DNA from: Scenedesmus sp. ARA3
Lineage: Eukaryota; Chlorophyta; Chlorophyceae; Sphaeropleales; Scenedesmaceae
NCBI GenBank assembly: GCA_004335835.1
Contig: RWJK01001544.1
Coordinates: 1 to 64,000 of the forward strand
DNA: 64,000 nucleotides
Direction of reading: 5' to 3'
The notes under the pieces were generated by a model. It saw only the letters and a list, made by a program, of their open reading frames with translations, had not been told where the DNA came from and searched no databases. The first letter of the stretch is position 1; each line of letters starts with the position of its first letter. Shown here piece after piece: positions 10,499-19,442 of the stretch. The position numbers and the translations under genes are program-made.

Positions 10499-13400
10499 GT
10501 GCTCACCATTGCTGTGAACAGCCTGCTGTTCTGGTAGCAGTACAGGTCCAGCCCCTGCTGCCAGGCCATCTCAGCAAGCTGGATCAGGCCGCTGCAGCAC
10601 AACAGGGAAGTGCAATGCATGGTGTGAAAACAGTGATGCCAGCAGAGATTGTTGTGCAGACGCAACATTGGCAGGTTTCTTTAAGTAACAGTGTGCAATC
10701 TAGCTGTGCTGGCAGGGACACTCGCCATCACCACAACATTGCTGCAACCCACATCAGCAGGACTGTGTCAGGGTTCAGACCTACCCCAGGCCAAACTGGC
10801 TATGGAAGAGGTCCCTCTGCGTCTCCCCACATTCCCCGCACGGCTTCACATACGCATCAAACACCTGCAGCAGCAAGCACCACAAGCAGCCCTCTCACAC
10901 AATCATTGGCAGGCATCAGCAGCGTATAGCCATTACATCGTGAAGTGTGGTGTACCACTGAGCGCTGCTTCTACTTGTGCACACTATCCTGGAGTACTAC
11001 TTCTGCTGTGTTGCCCACTTGATTCCACCTTGTGCCGTCAGGCCAGTGCTTCATCCCACAGCCGCCACACGCCTGTCAGTCAGATCTACCAAGCAGCGTT
11101 TGGTGCAGTAATACGATTAGGTTCATGGCGCACCTTGTGCCACCAGGCAAGGGCCTCCTCCCACAGCCGCCGCCTGCCTGTCAGTCAGATCTAACAAGCG
11201 TTGTTATATTTTTTGAATTTTCTGACAGCTGCCGCACCTTGTGCCACCAGGCCAGCGCCTCATCCCACAGCCGCCGCCTGCCTGTGAGTATTGCCAGCTG
11301 TGCCTTGCACTCAGCAACAGTCGTCTGCCTGCAGGAGCCAGCCGCAACAGCAGCGGCGTGAAATAAAGTAATTGAGTTGTCAGCTTGCTGTTGCATCCTG
11401 CAACCACATGCACGCCAGCAGTACACCATGTAACCCACGTACAGAACCAGCCTCGAGCTAATTGGCCAACCGTCAGCAGCTACGGCTCCAGGGCTTGGTG
11501 CCGCAGGCTGCCCCTCACCAGTTTGCCTGTGGCAGCCAATGCAGCGTCTCACCATCCAGCTGCTGCATGATGAGGGTGTCCACCCAACTAATAAAGCGGC
11601 CTTCCACGCCAGAGCCAGCCCAGCCCGGCCAGCTGTGCCGCCAACAAACCCACAACATGACCCACAAAACTGAACCACAAAGTGACCCACAAACAGAAGC
11701 GCGCCTCCACACCAGACTTCAGCCAAGGCTGTCATTTCACCCTCTGCCCTCACCAGTTTGCCAGTGGCAGCCGATGCAGCATCTCATGGTCCAGCTGAGG
11801 CATCAGCAGTGCGTCAACCCAGCCCATGAAGCGGCCCTCCGCGCCAGAGTCAGCCCAGCCGGGCCAGCTGTGCTTGAGCAGCTCAGCGGCGCGTGCAAAG
11901 CTGGCAATGGCCCAGCCAGCCTCCTGCATGTCCAAAAAAGGGCAATTGAGCAAGCGTGATGGCCGCACATGCACATGGAACCAGCAAAAATGCAGATTTG
12001 CATGCACTGCTCACCAGCGGTGCATTCTTGCCGCAGAACCTCTTGTTGGTGGTGGCCCACGCGTCGATGATGCCGGCAGCATTGGCAGCGTAGCGCTCAT
12101 CGCCACTGACCAGCCACATCACCGCCTGCAGGGCACGCACAGCACTGAATCTCATTTGCACGGCATTAATTGGTGACACTATCTTGGTGTTGTTGAAGGT
12201 TGCCACTGGCCAGCCACATCACTGCCTGCAGGCACACACAGCATCTGATTTACAGTTGCACTGCATCGGTTGAAGACATTAAGCTAGCATTAGAAGAAGA
12301 TTGCCACTGGCCAACCACGCAAAGGGCTGCAGGCACGCATATACAGGGTATGCGGCAGGCAGTGCAAGCATACTGCACAAGGCACACCGTGCTGAAGCGC
12401 ATCGCCACACCGCACCTGCTGGTACACCATCACGCCGTCCTTTTCAACCAGCTCCTCATGGCCCACCTTGGGGCCCTCCCACTCGCACTGGAAGTCTTTC
12501 AGCGCATGGTGATTGTAGGCTAGCGGTGTGCTAGCTTGCAGGGCCTGAAGCGCCTGTTGGAGGCGCATATGCAACACATGGATGAGTCAGCAAAGCATTA
12601 ATAGTGAGGAGGCAGCGGCTCGCCTGGGTGCGTGTGACGCAAGGGTATGAAGTCGTTCAAGGCCTGTTAGGCACGCGGTGTATGACACGCGACAGACGAC
12701 AGAACGCAGCGCAAGCAGTCAAGCAGTGGCTTGCAGCAGCAGGACGCTGCAGCAGCTGCACCTACGGCACCACGAGTGAGCAACAGACCATGAGGTGTGC
12801 ATAATGTTCAAATTGTCAGCAAATTTAAGTGTGGCTGACTCCAGCATGACCTACTTGGCGCCACGTGTCGTCTGCTGCTGCAGCCCCTGAGGCCCGCTGC
12901 TGCAGCAGCTGCACTTCTGCAGGCCCCATCAGTGTGCCTGGGTGCACAAACTGCTGCACCCCGCGCCCTGTTATGTCTGCAAGCCCTGCAGCAGCAGCTG
13001 GGATTATGTTGAGGATAGAAGGGGCTGCATAGGCCTGCTGCTGTTGCTGCTGCTGCTGATTGTTGCTGCTGCTGCTGGGTGGCTGCAGCGCTGCCTGCGT
13101 GCCTTGCTTGACAGCAGTCTTCACAGTGCCTGAGTGTTCCATAGCAGCAGCAGCAGCAGAATAAGGCACGGAATGACATGAAATGGTAGCTGTGCTGCAG
13201 CAGCTGGTGGTGGGTGGGGTTCCAGGCCGTAGCTTGGTGCAAGGCATGCTAATCACGCACGCTACAATGCGCAGAGGCGCTGGTAGCAAGCAGGAAAGGA
13301 AGTGGGTACAGTCTGGTGGCGCTGAGCTCAGTGGTGCAAGAGCAGCCGCATGAAAAGCATGACATAGCAGAGCAGAGACTTTTCATGTTTGCTGCTGTTC

Positions 13401-13579
13401 CAGTCAGCTGGGGGTGACCTGGCATGGGAGGTGCAGCTTGAAAAGCAATCATGCAGGAGATACGAGATTTCATGAGATGTGCCGGAAGCCCTAGGTTTGA
13501 TGAGGCCGCTTTTCCTCCTTGCACTCTCACCGACAACATCTTTTTCCATTGCCTTCAAGTGCTGTTTCAGACGATCCAT
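8982..13579 (-). CDS. Alginate-lyase-fold protein (AlgL-like domain)
   Basis: Probable polysaccharide lyase or related (alpha/alpha)-toroid enzyme of 419 residues, substrate unknown. Eleven phase-consistent exons: 13579-13531, 13129-12855, 12553-12416, 12125-12015, 11923-11754, 11328-11238, 10864-10785, 10591-10507, 10254-10169, 9510-9424, 9069-8982. Recognised strips are QFVHPGTLMG, WRQALQALQASTPLAYNHH, AVMWLVSGDERYAANAAGI, EAGWAIASFARAAELLKHSW, RDLFHSQFGLGGLIQLAEM, QGLDLYCYQNSRLF, GIGFLPCGWEVGYNHYKGRM and YVFHWGLGTLTHYRTAE. Their order matches the alginate_lyase family (PF05426 type). The NHH of exon 3 and the NHY of exon 10 are candidate active-site residues (inference). Residues 17-60 are a Gln/Ser-rich linker, and I see no signal peptide. 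The ATG in the 49-nt first exon is less certain than the rest; a start inside exon 2 is possible. Seven exon-end copies lie in the introns. Confidence 0.85.
9904..10069 (-). repeat. Two copies of the 3' end of alginate-lyase-like exon 9
   Basis: At about 10031-10069 and 9904-9942 the minus strand again reads GIGFLPCGW plus a GTGAGCC donor, downstream of the real exon (ending 10169). The flanking block GGCTCACCAGCCGCAGGGCA is repeated as well. Confidence 0.88.
10468..10497. repeat. (CTG)10 run
   Basis: Intronic, just after the donor of alginate-lyase-like exon 8. Here the sense strand reads CAG, an exception to the usual CTG orientation. Confidence 0.93.
11020..11192 (-). repeat. Two copies of the 3' end of alginate-lyase-like exon 6
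   Basis: Blocks at about 11133-11192 and 11020-11087 repeat LTGRRRLWDEALAWWHK (second copy with a stop in place of a Trp) plus the GTGCG or GTGG donor. Both are downstream of exon 6 (ending 11238). Confidence 0.9.
11513..11640 (-). repeat. Long copy of the 3' part of alginate-lyase-like exon 5
   Basis: About 40 codons (HSWPGWAGSGVEGRF, then WVDTLIMQQLDGETLHWLP, then QANW) plus an intact GTGAGG donor, downstream of the true exon 5 (11923-11754). It differs at about ten residues and keeps an open frame. A possible acceptor (GGCACAG) at its start would be out of phase with exon 4. Confidence 0.9.
12205..12345 (-). repeat. Two copies of the 5' end of alginate-lyase-like exon 4
   Basis: Short copies of the AVMWLVSG segment with the CTGCAG acceptor at about 12205-12238 and 12298-12336, both upstream of exon 4 (starting 12125). 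Confidence 0.8.
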
Positions 13580-13728
13580 AGGTAGCAGGTGTGGCTGGTG
13601 TAGCTAGACGCTGCTGCCACTGCTGATGCTGCTACTGTTGCTGCTGTCCCTGCTGCAACAACTGGCGCACGTTTCAATCGGTGAAACAGCAGTCACAACA
13701 GTTGAAAGACCATCTGTAACGCTTCAAA
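13580..13728. promoter_or_regulatory. Left part of divergent promoter region
   Basis: The alginate-lyase-like gene (minus, ATG 13579) and the nucleotidyltransferase gene (plus, ATG 14390) diverge from an ~810-bp spacer. No TATA box or other element could be assigned; the spacer is interrupted by the 5S-derived element. Confidence 0.4.
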
Positions 13729-13740
13729 GTGGTTCTAGCA

Positions 13741-13993
13741 GTGAAAGTGAAAGTGAAAGTGTCTACGCTCTCTTTTCAAAATGCGGAATTAACGGAGGGC
13801 AAAGGACAGGGCCATAACACCGCGTAACAGTGCCACGGGACTCCCGCTTCCCCTACGACGAGGTCGAATGTCTACACTACGTCACTCGGGGTTCCCAGGT
13901 GATCCCTCAACCCAGTACTAATCAAGCCCAACCACGTTCAACTTCCGAGTTCTGATGGGATCGGGTGCTTTCGTGGTGGTATGAACGTAGCAT
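13741..13993 (-). mobile_element. 5S-rRNA-derived SINE-like retroposon
   Basis: The element is 253 bp read on the minus strand. The head (13993-13874) is a full-length 5S-rRNA-like unit. An unrelated ~113-nt body follows (13873-13761), then a tail of three CACTTT-type hexamers (13760-13741). It is bounded by an exact 12-bp direct repeat, GTGGTTCTAGCA, at 13729-13740 and 13994-14005. The head begins at the very base next to the repeat. 5S-derived SINEs (SINE3 class) have this layout: polymerase III promoter inside the 5S head, body, simple-repeat tail and target-site duplication. It could instead be a 5S gene that happens to sit between chance repeats, but the exact fit of both ends argues against that. 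Confidence 0.82.
13874..13993 (-). rRNA. 5S rRNA-like sequence (head of the SINE-like element)
   Basis: 120 nt beginning ATGCTACGTTCATACC and containing the conserved GATCCCATCAGAACTC, then GAAGTTGAACGTGGTTGGGC (A-box region) and GGGTTGAGGGATCACCTGGG (C-box region). The 3' end ACGTAGTGT pairs with the 5' end to form helix I. No T-run terminator follows directly; the first TTTT is about 90 nt downstream. Given the flanking direct repeats it is more likely a retroposon head than a ribosomal gene. Confidence 0.85.
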
Positions 13994-14005
13994 GTGGTTC
14001 TAGCA

Positions 14006-14389
14006 ACTATCTGAGCACCAGCCAGTGGTGCCACGTGGAGTGCAGAAGCAGCAGCAGAAAACGGGTGACATACCCCGCATGCTCGAAACGCACTCCAGTT
14101 GATAACTTAAGTGTCTTGCGTGGTCAAATGAAGTGAATGGAACGTCACAGTGGCCTTGTCAGTAAGGCAGCGGGCAAAGAACTGGGCGGACACTTGTTGC
14201 TTTCCTGGTCGACCGGGCCGGCACAGCAAATTTGGAACGGTGTAGCGGCTTGGAACTGCTTGACTTTCACGCCTCGCTGCATCTATTCTATAATGCTGCG
14301 AACGAACATTTGATGCGGAATAACTGCAGCAGGCAGGACTCGCAGCTGCACCAGCCTCTGCTCAGATGACCGCTTAGCAACACAAACCA
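14006..14389. promoter_or_regulatory. Upstream region of the nucleotidyltransferase gene
   Basis: Right part of the divergent spacer, presumed to hold the plus-strand promoter and 5' UTR. It is lower in triplet repeats than its surroundings. No specific element is assigned. Confidence 0.4.
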
Positions 14390-14856
14390 ATGGAACTTGA
14401 ATGCGAGGCAGCTTGGGCGGAGTTTAAGCGGCAGCGGAGCTGGCAGGAGCCCGCGGTGCAGCAGACAGACCATGTGCTCAGCAGGATTGTGCAGGTGGGC
14501 TCACAGGCCTAGCATGCTGTAATTTAAGTCCCATTCAGGCTTTCAACGCCTTAGTTTAGCGATATTGTGCAAGCTGGCTGTCGCTCAGCCGTACAGGTTG
14601 GCAGCAGTCAGCACACGCCAGCTGCTGCTCAGCAGCACCCGCTGCTGCTCAGAACTGTGTCGCAGCAGCTTTGGGCCACAGCAGCTTACCAATCCATGGC
14701 TTGATGGCAGCTCACAATCAGTCACAAAGCTTCCCAGCTGCATCACTTGCAATCCACGTGTTTTTAAGCTTACAACCGCCACATGCAGCACGCCATGAAG
14801 CTCTGCCATCTCAGTCCTCCTGCGCTGCTCGACTCGCTCAAGCGCATCACTTCACA

Positions 14857-14890
<34 letters not shown>

Positions 14891-17496
14891 CTGCAGGCGC
14901 TGCGGCCATCTGCTGTGCAGTGGCGGGAGCGGCAGGCGGTCATTGAGCGCGTGCGCTCAGTGCTTGCAGGGATGCCAGACTTCCAACCCAGGTTATGCCC
15001 ACAGCCGCTGCACAGCTGCTGCTGCTGCGCTGAAAGCTGCTGCGCGGCCAGATCTGTATGCCTTCTGTAGGCGGCAGGCACCTGCAGCACTTGATTGTGG
15101 TTACATGCACTCAATTCAGGAAATCAGCCCAGTTGTGTGTGTATGGTCTGGTCACACCTGTGCTTGTACCAATTGCCGTGCCTGCCAAACCCAAACACTT
15201 GCTGAACCGCGATTTGTTGCTGCTGCAGGTATGGAGACCAGGCACCTCCTGGGCAGTGCCTTGCACAGCTGCATGTGTTTGGCTCCTTCTGCTCCGGGCT
15301 GTACCACAAAGCGAGTGACCTGGACCTGACCATCATCGGGCGCTGGAGGAACAGGCACGGCACGCTGCTTGACATGGTGAGGGGGCATTCGCGCATTACA
15401 GCTTGTGCAAGAGGCAGCAGTGTGAGGCGTGTGTCTGCATGTGCGCATGCATGGGCGCTGTTGGGGAGCTGGAAGAGCGGGCACGGCACGCTGCTGGACA
15501 TGGTGAGCAGGAGCTGAGCCGTGCGCAAATATCAGCTGGAAATACCTGCGTGCGCTATTGCATGGGCATGGCCAGCTGCTGGACATGGCGAGAGCGCAGC
15601 AGCAGGAGCCAGCATGCGCAAGTCAGCAGTCTAGGGTGGTGCTTCAATGTAGGCATTGCTCAGGCCCTGCGCTGCACTGGCTGCAACTGTTCTCGCGCAC
15701 ACACCCACACCACCGCCATGCTGCTGCTTCTGCTGCTGCTGCTGCTGCTGCAACGGCTGCCGCCTGCACCCTGCACCCTGCACCATGCTGCACCATCAGC
15801 ACGCCATGAGCTCCGCCGGCCTCGCTGACATGCTGCTGCTGCTACTGCTGCCGCCAAACCCTTCTCCGCCCTGCACCAACAGCACGCCATGAGCTCAGCC
15901 GACCTCGCCGACATGCTGCACCGCATACGGCGCGCCCTCATTGCGCGGGGCGTGGCGGGAACAGCAGACCCCAGCAACCAGCCCATGGTCATCAATGCGC
16001 GCGTGCCGCTGGTCATGTTTGCTGACGCTGCAAGCGGCGTGGCTGTTGACATCAGCGTGTGCAACCATGCTGGCGCCTTCAAGAGCAGGTGTGACTGCTG
16101 CTGGTGTGCACACAGAGCATTAGAAGAGCTGTGCCAGGGGCAGTGATTGAGCAGCAGTGGTGAAACTGCACGCGCGACAGCCGCTGCTGTAGAATCTGCT
16201 GCACATCATGCTTGCACAGCGGCAGTCCTTGCGTTTTGAGTGCATGCGTGAATCTGGTCATATCTGGCGACGCTGCAAGCGGCGTGGCTGTCAACATCAG
16301 CGTGTGCAACCATGCTGGCGCCTTCAAGAGCAGGTACGGCCACAACGCTGGACAGTGTCAACAGGCGTTGAGCATGTAGCTGTTCTGCAGCAGCATTACA
16401 GGCAGCCGCCTGTGCAGCTGCAGCTGCTGCTGTGGTGGCTGCTGCTAGCCCGTGCAGCAGTCCTTTTGGTTCATTTCTTTGTGATTTGATGCTTGCCTTG
16501 CGGGAGCCACTACAGGCGCTGAACACGTAGCAGTGCCTCAGCAGCACACAGGCTGCTGCCAGCGAGTGCAGCGGTCCTTTTGGTTTATCCTGAGTGACCT
16601 ACGATGCTTGCCTTGCGGGAGCCACTTACTGACATTGCATGTGTTGTGTCACTCTGCAGGTTCACTGAGCAGCTGGTGGCGTTTGATGAGCGCTTTGAAG
16701 CGTTGTACCGCCTGGTGGGTGGCAGTACAGTCAGCAGTACATGCAGCAGTATGCGCAGCGTGCGTGCTTTTGGGCTACAGCAATAGCATCGCAGTATGGT
16801 GTTGTGCACTCGGCAGCCTTCTTTGATTTTCTTTCGCCAGCTGCAACCACAAGACATTGCCATGGCAGTCCAGTCAATCAGCAGCACTCCTGCTGGACCC
16901 CCGTCTTGTACGCAGTCCTTGTAGTGCTGGTGTCTGTGCGCAAGGCTTGTGTGTGCCTGCCGCTGCTGCTGCCGCTGCTGCTGCAGGTGAAGCTGTGGGC
17001 TGAGGTGCATCGCCTGAATGAGCCCAAGATGGGCACACTCAACAGCTGGAGCCTCACACAAATGGTGCGGGGCGAAATGATGTCCCAAAGAGACATGACA
17101 GCAGCAGCAGCAGCAGTCTGGCATGACTTGCGGGAACTCGTGCACTGCAAAGCTGACCAGATTTTGCACCATGTTATTAGATGTTTCAACTTGAAATACA
17201 CTTGGACAATGACTTTGCCTATGTCCTCAACTGCGCAGGTCATATTCCACCTGCAGAGCTGCAGGCCGGCCATCCTGCCGCCGCTGTGGCTGCTCTTCCA
17301 CAACGAGCCACCACAGGGGCCCAGGCCCCTAGAGCAGCAGCAGCAGCAGCAGCAGGGAGTCAGCCAGTCGCCCGGCAACAGCCGCAGCCGCCGGCAAGCT
17401 CAGCAGAGCCTCATGCGCTCCGGAGCACCCTACCCGCTGCTGCATTTGTGCCAGCAGCAGCGCGCTCGGTACCAGCCGATCTACAATGCGGCGAGC

Positions 17497-17530
<34 letters not shown>

Positions 17531-19442
17531 GCGGCTGCTGGCAGCAGGGGCTTGCTGAGTTGCTGGCGGGGTTCTTTGTGCGGTTTGGTGCAGTGCTGGA
17601 GCTGTGGCTGGAGCAGGGGCGGCACAGGTGCGGGCATATGATATGAGGGCCCTGCCAGTGTTGCAGCTCGCAGCAATAGCAGGACACAGCAACTGTCATC
17701 CAGCTGATCAGTTTACAGCATCAATCATTTGCTTGTAATCGACAGAGGGCTGCGCTCCCTTCCGCTGCACCAGCTGCCACCTTGAGCCACCAACACAGCA
17801 GTTCAGCGGCGCAATCGTGCTTCGCATCAAGTTGAACAGGCGCTGACAACCCTTCATGATTGCGTGGTGCCCAGATCCTGTGATGTGTCTTTAGGACAAC
17901 CGACAATGACAGGTATCTGGTTTGTTGAATGCAGGGAGCTGAGGATGTCCACCTGGCTGGGCAAGTGGCACGATGGCGGGCCGCAGTGGCAGCACGAGTA
18001 CCTGGCGGCATTCGAGGACCCCTTCGATGCCGCAGACAACGCGGCACGCACGCTGGGCACAGCAGTGAGCTCGCATGCTCTTGTAGCACTTTGTACTGTT
18101 GTCTCAAGGGATCTGGCGTCTGGCGCGTGTCAGCCTGTGCATTTTGTGCACCATTTTGTCTTTCCAGAGGGCTCAGACAACTTTTAGATTTTCAAAACTG
18201 GCTATGACTTCATGCTGGCTGTGCTGGCTGCAGGAGCGGCATGATGGGGGCTGCTGGAAGCTGCAGCAGCAGCTGGCAAGCGCCCGCAGCACATGCGCAC
18301 ACCTCAGCAGCAGCACAGGTGCGAGTGCAGCAAGTGGTTGCTTTGAAGATGCGTGCACTACAATGTTGTTGGCGGCGCTGATTGTTGACTGACGAGCAAC
18401 TGCTGTACATCATGTCCCTGGAATGGCTAAGACCCTGCTTCTTGACGGCGCTGCAGCAGTGGTGGATGTTGTGCTGTTCAGAAACACTGCAGCTGTTAGA
18501 CGGCTGTATTCCACTCTCCTATGTCCAGCTGCAGCCGCTTGTGCAGAAATGGTTTGTCAACTCGAGCGCGCTGGCTGCAATGCACGCTGGGTTGCCTTTT
18601 TGTGCTGTCAGTGCACTTGCTGACTCATGATCTGTGGATGATGCTCTGATGGACTTGCAGATGTGGACTCCTTGCTGCTGGCATTGTTTGACAGCACAGC
18701 AGGCGAGGTGCTGCAGCAGAGCTTTGACCCGATCAGCAAGCTGATGCTGCAGCAGCAGCAGCAGCAGCGCCAGCCGCAGCAGCAGCGTGTCAACGGGCAG
18801 CGGCAGCAGCGGCAGGCGGTCCAGCCTCAGCAGCAGCAGCAGTCTGGAACTGTGCAGCCGCCGCGGCCGCAGGTGTTTCTTGGCACGTGTGTGGTTTCAC
18901 AGACCACTAGCACGCAGCAACCGCACCAGCATAACAACCAACAGCAGCAGCAGCAGTCTGGAGCTGTGCAGCCGCCGCCGCTGCAGCTGTTTGCTGGCAC
19001 GTGTGTGGTGTCACAGCCCTCCAGCACGCAGCAACCACACCAGCAGCACATCAACCAACAGCAGCAGCAGCAGCAGCAGCCTGAAGCTGTGCAGACGCCG
19101 GCGCTGCAGCTGTTTGCTGGCATGTGTGTGGTGTCACAGCCCTCCAGCACGCAGCAACACCAGCAGCATATCAACCAACAGCAGCAGCAGCAGCAGCGGT
19201 ATGAAGCTATGACGGCATGGCAGCGGCTGTTGCAGCAAACGGAGCAGGAGAAGATGCTTTCTGCCGTGCCTTTGTCTCCACCGCACAGCAGCACACAGCA
19301 GCAGCAGCAGCACCAGTACCCCTTCAATCAGGAGCTGCCGCAGCAGCGGCAGCAGCAGCAGCAGCGCAATGGTTACGACCTGCAGGCATCAGATGCTGGT
19401 GTGCTTGAGCTACAGCACAAGCTGAGTCGCGCATATGTATAG
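14390..19442 (+). CDS. Terminal nucleotidyltransferase / non-canonical poly(A) polymerase
   Basis: Predicted enzyme of 690 residues that adds nucleotides to RNA 3' ends (GLD2/TUTase/URT1-like group). Ten exons: 14390-14494, 14897-14991, 15229-15376, 15883-16088, 16660-16714, 16987-17064, 17239-17627, 17935-18064, 18234-18318, 18661-19442; all phases agree. The catalytic core has HVFGSFCSGLYHKASDLDL (GS motif with two metal-binding Asp, residues ~83-100) and VDISVCN (third Asp, ~170). The PAP-associated domain has LNEPKMGTLNSWSLTQMV. Near the end EDPFDAADNAARTL is typical. A ~90-residue Gln/Ser insert lies in exon 7 and a Gln-rich tail of ~245 residues, with three internal repeats, in exon 10. 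U versus A preference cannot be told from the sequence. The ATG has context ACCAATGG. Exon 9 rests mainly on phase and splice fit. Confidence 0.9.
14859..14889. repeat. (CTG)10 tract before acceptor of nucleotidyltransferase exon 2
   Basis: Sense-strand CTG run ending 7 nt before the acceptor of exon 2 (exon start 14897), the expected polypyrimidine position. Confidence 0.92.
15460..15600 (+). repeat. Two copies of the 3' end of nucleotidyltransferase exon 3
   Basis: At about 15466-15510 (HGTLLDM plus GTGAGC) and 15552-15592 (HGQLLDM, donor mutated to GCGAGA), both downstream of exon 3 (ending 15376). Confidence 0.85.
15786..15835 (+). repeat. Copy of the 5' end of nucleotidyltransferase exon 4
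   Basis: CAG acceptor followed by HAMSSAGLADML, upstream of exon 4 (starting 15883, HAMSSADLADML). Confidence 0.88.
16249..16340 (+). repeat. Copy of the 3' end of nucleotidyltransferase exon 4, active-site Asp changed
   Basis: Repeats DAASGVAVNISVCNHAGAFK plus a GTACGG donor, downstream of exon 4 (ending 16088). The catalytic VDISV reads VNISV here. A stop lies between exon 4 and this copy, so read-through is not possible. Confidence 0.9.
16458..16624 (+). repeat. Direct repeat of ~54 bp in nucleotidyltransferase intron 4
   Basis: 16458-16511 and 16571-16624 share GATGCTTGCCTTGCGGGAGC and the preceding GTCCTTTTGGTT block, at 113-bp spacing. It is not exon-derived. Confidence 0.85.
18829..19200 (+). 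repeat. Three ~43-codon repeats in the Gln-rich tail of the nucleotidyltransferase
   Basis: Coding repeat: each unit has a poly-Gln run, then an SGAVQPPPLQLFAGTCVVSQ-like block, then PSSTQQPHQ..HINQ. Units begin near 18829, 18940 and 19060. The third unit reads PEAVQTPALQLFAGMC. Confidence 0.9.

Larger units (their letters stand above)
13729..14005. repeat. 12-bp target-site duplication flanking the SINE-like element
   Basis: GTGGTTCTAGCA occurs exactly at 13729-13740 and 13994-14005, directly abutting the tail and the 5S head. The bases just outside differ on both sides, so the match stops at 12 bp. Confidence 0.9.

Noticed and set aside
13874..13993. Ordinary 5S ribosomal RNA gene
   Set aside because: Exact 12-bp direct repeats abut the 5S start and the hexamer tail, there is no close T-run terminator and no second 5S unit nearby; a retroposed element explains more.
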